Source of the DNA: Sedimenticola_A sp040506425
Lineage (GTDB): Bacteria; Pseudomonadota; Gammaproteobacteria; Chromatiales; Chromatiaceae
Reading direction: 5' to 3'
Length of the DNA stretch: 64,000 nt
Assembly (NCBI GenBank): GCA_965224515.1
Contig: OZ245051.1
Coordinates: forward strand, 3,100,001 to 3,164,000
Position numbers and translations under genes: made by a program
Notes under the pieces: generated by a model
What the model saw: the letters and a program-made list of their open reading frames with translations, nothing else
Told to the model about the DNA's origin: nothing
The model's database searches: none
In this document: positions 59,888-64,000 of the stretch, in pieces
How the letters are laid out: every line of letters starts with the position of its first letter
Position numbering within the stretch: the first letter of the stretch is position 1

Positions 59888-60003
59888 ATAGCCACCAGAC
59901 CTCGTTCCCCCTGGAATCCGCCGGCATGGCCGGAATACGGATGGCTCGCTGGCGTATACCGGGATCGGGTTTGGAGATGTTGGTTATCCCGGCTTTGTAC
60001 GAA
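59888..60003 (-). pseudogene. yciA: Decayed 5' fragment of a second yciA
   Basis: Read on the minus strand, the segment gives SKPDPGIRQRAIRIPAMPADS, against SKPNPNPGERQLAIRVLAMPADT in intact YciA. About four in five bases match over the best 60 bp by eye. The rest of the gene is absent and the frame is disturbed after MPADS. It probably comes from duplication followed by deletion, or from transfer of a related copy. Confidence 0.7.
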
Positions 60004-60039
60004 TGGTGGCATAATCTCTCGTCTCAAATTGTTTGTCCC

Positions 60040-61842
60040 TCAATGCCCAGCATAGAGCTTGGTAATGATGTCACTGTACCGGTTGATCACCTTGTTGCGC
60101 TTCAGCTTCATTGTCGGTGTCATCATCTCGTTCTCAATGCTCCAGGGCTCCTGCACCACCGCCACCTTGCGGATTTCGGCGTAGCCGGGGAATGCGTGCA
60201 GCAGTCTGCGCATGCGCTCCAGCACTGCGTGATGAAATTCCTTGTTTATGGCGCAGACAGCGGGGTCGTCAGACAGGCCATTCTCGTGACAGAAGTGTGA
60301 GAGTTCATCCGGGTTGGGTACCACCAGGGCGGATAGATAGGGTTTGCCTTCGCCAACCACCAGTACCTGTTCAAACAGGCTGTCGAGGGCGATGGCCATC
60401 TCCATGTCTGCCGGGGATACCTTCTCACCATTGGCCATGACGATGATCTCCTTGAGCCTGCCTGTAATGAAGATATGTCGATCCTCTATCCTGGCCTGGT
60501 CCCCGGTATGCAGCCATCCCTGCTCGTCGATGACACGCTGGGTCTCCTGGGGATTGTTCCAATAGCCGAGCATCAGCGCAGGTCCGCGCACCAACAGTTC
60601 GTCCTGTTCCCCTATGGCGGTCTCGACACCGGTCAACGGAGTGCCGACACTGAAGGGCAGATTGTCATCCAGCTTGTTGACGCTGATGACCGGGCTGAAC
60701 TCCGTCAGGCCGTAACCCTGTTGAATAGGTATGCCCAGGCCGATGAAGAGCCGGGCGATATCCGGGGTGAGTGCCGCACCGCCGCTGATGGCAAAACGCA
60801 GGCGCCCGCCAAGCTTGGCCTGTACCTTGGAGGCAACCAGTTTTTTCAGAAGCGGCCAGAACAGTAGTTTCGGTGACCAGGATATACGCCCCTGTTGATA
60901 TTCAAAGTGGTCCCAGCCGACACTTGTTGCTGTGTTAAACAACAAGCGCACCGGTGCGGGATCGTTCTCCAGCTTTGCCTTGATCTTTGCATAGACGCGC
61001 TCGAAGATGCGCGGCACTGATATCAGAATGGTCGGTTTTATCTCCTGCAGGTCTTCACCCAACTGGGGTATGGAGCGGTTGAAGGCGACACATCCCCCAG
61101 CCAGGATCATCAGGTAGTACCCCGCGGTACGTTCCAGGGTGTGTGAGAGGGGCAGGAAGGAGAGGGCCAGGTCGTCGGGATAGACATCGATCATGCTGAG
61201 ACCGGCCGCTGCATCCCAGAGAATGTTTGTGTGGCTAAGCATGACCCCCTTGGGTTGCCCGGTGGTGCCGGAGGTGTAGACGATCGTGGCCAGCTCTTCT
61301 GGATCGCCCTCCAGCGCCTGAAGTTCGCAATGTTCATCGGTCAGCCAGTATTCCAGGGCGAGCAGGGGAAGCTCTGTTGACTCTTCGATGTGCTCGAAGG
61401 AGACGATGCGCTTGAGATTGTTGAGTTGGGGTTTGATGACATCACAGAGCAGATGCCACTGCTCAGAGCCCTCGATCATCAGCAGGATGACCCCGGCATC
61501 CTCCAGGATATAACCCACGTTCTCGGGGCGGTCATTGGTGTAGAGCGGAACAGTGACCAGTCCAAGGCCCAGTGCAGCCTGGTCGAACATGACCCACTCG
61601 CTGCTGTTGCCTGCCATGATGGAGACACGATCTCCGGGTTGCAGACCTTCATTGCGCATGGCCGCTTGAAACCGGGCGGTGTTGTCGGCGGTTTGCTGCC
61701 AGCTGTAGTGGTTCCAGGAGCTGTGCTTACTGTCGTACTGAATATAGGCCGTGGCATCAGGGGTTCGATGCACCCGTTCACGGAACGCGCCGGGGAGCGT
61801 CCTGACCAGATCCAGGGGAATGATGTCTGTTGTTTTGTTCAT
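60040..61842 (-). CDS. Long-chain acyl-CoA synthetase (AMP-forming)
   Basis: Activates a fatty acid to acyl-CoA with ATP, via an acyl-adenylate. From ATG 61842, preceded by GGGGGGTGA, the product is 600 aa. ANL-superfamily motifs: IVYTSGTTGQPKGVMLSHTN (P-loop), GYGLTEFSPVISVN, HTGDQARIEDRHIFITGRLKEIIVMANGEKVSP. The large N-domain with ERTAGYYLMILAGGC matches the long-chain FAA1 type rather than acetyl-CoA synthetase. A GTG three codons upstream (61851) is the longer alternative. Divergent gap to the next gene contains only AT-rich sequence. Confidence 0.93.
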   Translation of the reverse strand: MNKTTDIIPLDLVRTLPGAFRERVHRTPDATAYIQYDSKHSSWNHYSWQQTADNTARFQAAMRNEGLQPGDRVSIMAGNSSEWVMFDQAALGLGLVTVPLYTNDRPENVGYILEDAGVILLMIEGSEQWHLLCDVIKPQLNNLKRIVSFEHIEESTELPLLALEYWLTDEHCELQALEGDPEELATIVYTSGTTGQPKGVMLSHTNILWDAAAGLSMIDVYPDDLALSFLPLSHTLERTAGYYLMILAGGCVAFNRSIPQLGEDLQEIKPTILISVPRIFERVYAKIKAKLENDPAPVRLLFNTATSVGWDHFEYQQGRISWSPKLLFWPLLKKLVASKVQAKLGGRLRFAISGGAALTPDIARLFIGLGIPIQQGYGLTEFSPVISVNKLDDNLPFSVGTPLTGVETAIGEQDELLVRGPALMLGYWNNPQETQRVIDEQGWLHTGDQARIEDRHIFITGRLKEIIVMANGEKVSPADMEMAIALDSLFEQVLVVGEGKPYLSALVVPNPDELSHFCHENGLSDDPAVCAINKEFHHAVLERMRRLLHAFPGYAEIRKVAVVQEPWSIENEMMTPTMKLKRNKVINRYSDIITKLYAGH

Positions 61843-62018
61843 CTTTATCACCCCCCTTTATTACTTACTGTAACTATAGAAGCCCTGGCCGCTTTTGCGC
61901 TCCAGTTCTCCATCGGCGACTTTTTTACCCGAGCTGATCAGGAATAAGATTGCAACAAGTATGATAAAACAATTAATTACGTAATATATACAATATCTTA
62001 CGCATGTTATTTAATGTT

Positions 62019-63143
62019 TTATGGAGATGCGTTCAAGGATGCTTCGACGGCTTTTTCCAGTTCATTATTGGTGTTGTAAAAGTGCGGAGAGAAGCGAATT
62101 CCACCACCCCTGGCGGCGCAGATAACACTCTTTGACATCAGGTTTTCGTAAATCTTCGTACTGTCGGCATTATTCACTTTGAAGGTGACTATGCCTGATC
62201 TGCGTACCATATCGGTATCAGATATCAAGGTCAGCTTCGGCTCGCTCAGAATCAACTCCATAAGATATTGTGTATTGGAAAGCACCAGGGTCTCGATCTC
62301 ATTAATACCCATCTCTTCAATCAGTCCGAGGCTGGCATTGAGCGCATGAATTGCCAGCATGTTGGGACTGCCGCATTCAAATCGCGTACCGGTTGGTGAA
62401 ACCTCCCAGTCGGGGGTATCGAAGTGGCCAGGGTTTGCCACCATGTGCCAGCCGTACTGGTTGAGCGTCAATTGATCGCGTATCTCTTCTCGCACGTAGA
62501 AGAGTGCGAGTCCTTCGGGGCCCATCATCCATTTGTGGCCGTCCGCCATCACGAAATCGGCATGGCAGGCCTGGGCATCGAAATGCAGGGCGCCAAGGCT
62601 CTGTATGGCATCCACACAAAACAGAATATCGTTATCTCTGCAGTAAGAGCCGAGTTTATTCAGGTCGGCTCTGAATCCATCGGCATACTGCACTGAACTG
62701 ACAGTAACAAGCCGTGTGCGGGCGTCACAGCTTGAAATCAGCGCATCCTCCGGGGACTGAGTACCGTGGATTTCAAGCTCGCGCACCTCTACACCACGTG
62801 ATTTCAGTGATTCCCAGACAATTCGGTTTGAAGGGAACTCCTGTTTGAAAAGTACGACGTTGTCACCAGCTTTCCACTCAAGACCGTAAGCCACAGTAGA
62901 GAGTGCCTCAGAGGTGCTCTTTAAAAGAGAGATCTCATCAGCCGAGCGGGCATTGATCAGAGAGGCGAGTCTCGATCGTAATTGAGATTCTGTTTTCATC
63001 CATTGCAGATAATTTTTCGAACCCTGTACCTGGTTCTCATGCGCAAAGGCTTTGACCACATCGGCTGTTTTAACCGGCCAGGGGGACACCGCTGCATGGT
63101 TGAGATAGATGACATCTTCGTTGAGTTTGAATTGTGAAGGCAT
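62019..63143 (-). CDS. Aminotransferase class V (cysteine desulfurase-like fold)
   Basis: PLP-dependent enzyme of 374 aa from ATG 63143 (MPSQFKLNEDVIYLNHAAVSPWP). An open frame upstream to 63221 lacks support. LKSTSEALSTVAYGL, SSVQYADGFRADLNKLG, FCVDAIQSLGALHFD and the PLP lysine in MADGHKWMMGPEGLALFYV are seen. Active-site Cys of SufS-type desulfurases is not evident near the C-terminus (CAARGGGIRFSPHFYN). It is closer to isopenicillin N epimerase-like and class V enzymes of unknown substrate. Confidence 0.88.
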   Translation of the reverse strand: MPSQFKLNEDVIYLNHAAVSPWPVKTADVVKAFAHENQVQGSKNYLQWMKTESQLRSRLASLINARSADEISLLKSTSEALSTVAYGLEWKAGDNVVLFKQEFPSNRIVWESLKSRGVEVRELEIHGTQSPEDALISSCDARTRLVTVSSVQYADGFRADLNKLGSYCRDNDILFCVDAIQSLGALHFDAQACHADFVMADGHKWMMGPEGLALFYVREEIRDQLTLNQYGWHMVANPGHFDTPDWEVSPTGTRFECGSPNMLAIHALNASLGLIEEMGINEIETLVLSNTQYLMELILSEPKLTLISDTDMVRRSGIVTFKVNNADSTKIYENLMSKSVICAARGGGIRFSPHFYNTNNELEKAVEASLNASP

Positions 63144-63287
63144 ACAGCGGATTCCGTTCTGTGCAGAGTGGTTTCTGTGGTGAAAGGCCATAAAGACCAA
63201 GTTGCCACAATATTGCCACATTTTCTCTACTCGATTGGCAGATTTCTTATATCAAATGGTTCCCTAAAGCAGATAGGGAGTATTGAA

Positions 63288-64000
63288 ATGACCGGCGCAG
63301 AGATGAAGTCAAAACTGATTCAGAATAATCACCCATTTATACGGATACTTGGAATCATACTGCTTGTTCTCCTGTTGCAGATTCCGATTTTTCAGATCGA
63401 TGGGCTGGTAAGCGAACGCAGGTATACAAGAGATAATGCGATTGCCGAAGTCACTCGAAAATGGGGCGGAACGCAGGTTCTGCAGGGGCCTCAGATTATC
63501 GTACCGTTCCTGGAGGAGGTGGAGCGCAAGGACAATACATCCTGGAAACTTGAACAGAGGAGGGCATACGCTACTTTTCTGCCTGACAATTTGAATGCCG
63601 ATGTAAAGATTGATAGTGAGATCAGGCATCGGGGTATCTATGGTATTCCCCTGTATCGCGCCCAGATTGATATGAGTGGACATTTCGACACGGAAAAGAT
63701 GATACAGGCTGCCGGCACCAGGAAACTGTTGTGGGATCAGGCGCAATTCGTGCTGGTTGTATCCGATCCGAAATCTGTAAGCGGCGAATCAACACTGATT
63801 CTTGGGGATGAGCCCCGGACCCTGGAAGCGGGAGCCGGTGAGGGGTTGGCAGGGAGAAACGGTTTCCATGTGCCCCTGAGCATGAAATCTGATTCAGTTG
63901 GGGGAAAATTCACATACAAACTGAACTTTGAATTAGGCGGAAGTGATGGCTTTTACGTTGCGCCCGTGGGACGCCGCAGCTCAATTCGCATGGAATCTGA
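63288..64000 (+). CDS. creD: Inner membrane protein CreD, 3' end cut off by window
   Basis: CreD is a membrane protein of the CreBC regulon, linked to envelope stress and colicin or beta-lactam tolerance. About 237 codons are visible of roughly 450. It shows an N-terminal helix (RILGIILLVLLLQIPIFQI), SERRYTRDNAIAEVTRKWGGTQVLQGPQIIVP and GFHVPLSMKSD, with YVAPVGRRSSIRMES near the cut. No creBC genes are upstream, so its regulation here is unclear. Confidence 0.92.
   Translation, partial: MTGAEMKSKLIQNNHPFIRILGIILLVLLLQIPIFQIDGLVSERRYTRDNAIAEVTRKWGGTQVLQGPQIIVPFLEEVERKDNTSWKLEQRRAYATFLPDNLNADVKIDSEIRHRGIYGIPLYRAQIDMSGHFDTEKMIQAAGTRKLLWDQAQFVLVVSDPKSVSGESTLILGDEPRTLEAGAGEGLAGRNGFHVPLSMKSDSVGGKFTYKLNFELGGSDGFYVAPVGRRSSIRMES

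Overview
The window is about 64 kb of chromosome from a gammaproteobacterium. The evidence is gene order: rluE-nudJ-mnmA-hflD and purB as in Escherichia coli; ubiG-mupP-yciK, mtaD/mtnA, gyrA-serC-pheA-hisC-tyrA as around Pseudomonas gyrA; and yceF, yceD-rpmF-plsX-fabHG-acpP-fabF-pabC-mltG-tmk-holB-pilZ-tatD. Oxaloacetate decarboxylase, several c-di-GMP proteins and REP arrays would suit an aquatic relative of the Chromatiales or sulfur-oxidiser lineages, but that placement is inference only. No rRNA, tRNA, CRISPR array, prophage or classical IS was seen.

Layout. 1-1264: 3' truncated purB. 1400-8035: an accessory-like stretch that separates purB from hflD. It holds acnB, a triplicated XRE-type HTH protein split by a frame change, an mscS channel, and four arrays of paired palindromic repeats surrounding a REP-associated tyrosine transposase (RAYT). 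8050-12865: phosphoesterase, small lipoprotein, then hflD-mnmA-unknown-nudJ-rluE. 12934-18186: one HD-GYP and two GGDEF proteins (c-di-GMP turnover) around two unknown envelope genes. 18345-22534: yciK, mupP, ubiG, a DUF302 protein and mtaD. 22669-32088: mtnA, gyrA, serC, serA, pheA, hisC, tyrA (serine and aromatic/histidine-type amino acid synthesis). The usual aroA-cmk-rpsA continuation is absent; a decayed REP pair and a hemolysin III gene follow instead. 32297-41615: mixed genes including a MocR regulator divergent from a DUF1127 gene (the yjiR/yjiS arrangement), NudL, a rhodanese, a class III nucleotide cyclase with a TPR lipoprotein, and yceF (Maf). 42007-45263: sodium-pumping oxaloacetate decarboxylase oadGAB. 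45406-55801: the lipid-synthesis/cell-division cluster, lacking fabD. 55982-64000: a membrane glycosyltransferase strikingly like streptococcal hyaluronan synthase, a two-domain PPK2-type phosphotransferase, yciA plus a decayed yciA fragment, a small cysteine-rich BFD-like protein, an acyl-CoA synthetase, a class V aminotransferase and the start of creD.

Most noteworthy: the RAYT with its REP arrays, whose two hairpin types differ by an exact compensatory base-pair swap and all carry the GTAG foot; the hyaluronan-synthase-like gene; three copies of an 8-bp palindrome at exact 25-bp spacing upstream of the MocR gene; the frame-split triple HTH gene; and the yciA pseudogene fragment. All family calls come from reading motifs and remembered family sequences; no database search was run.
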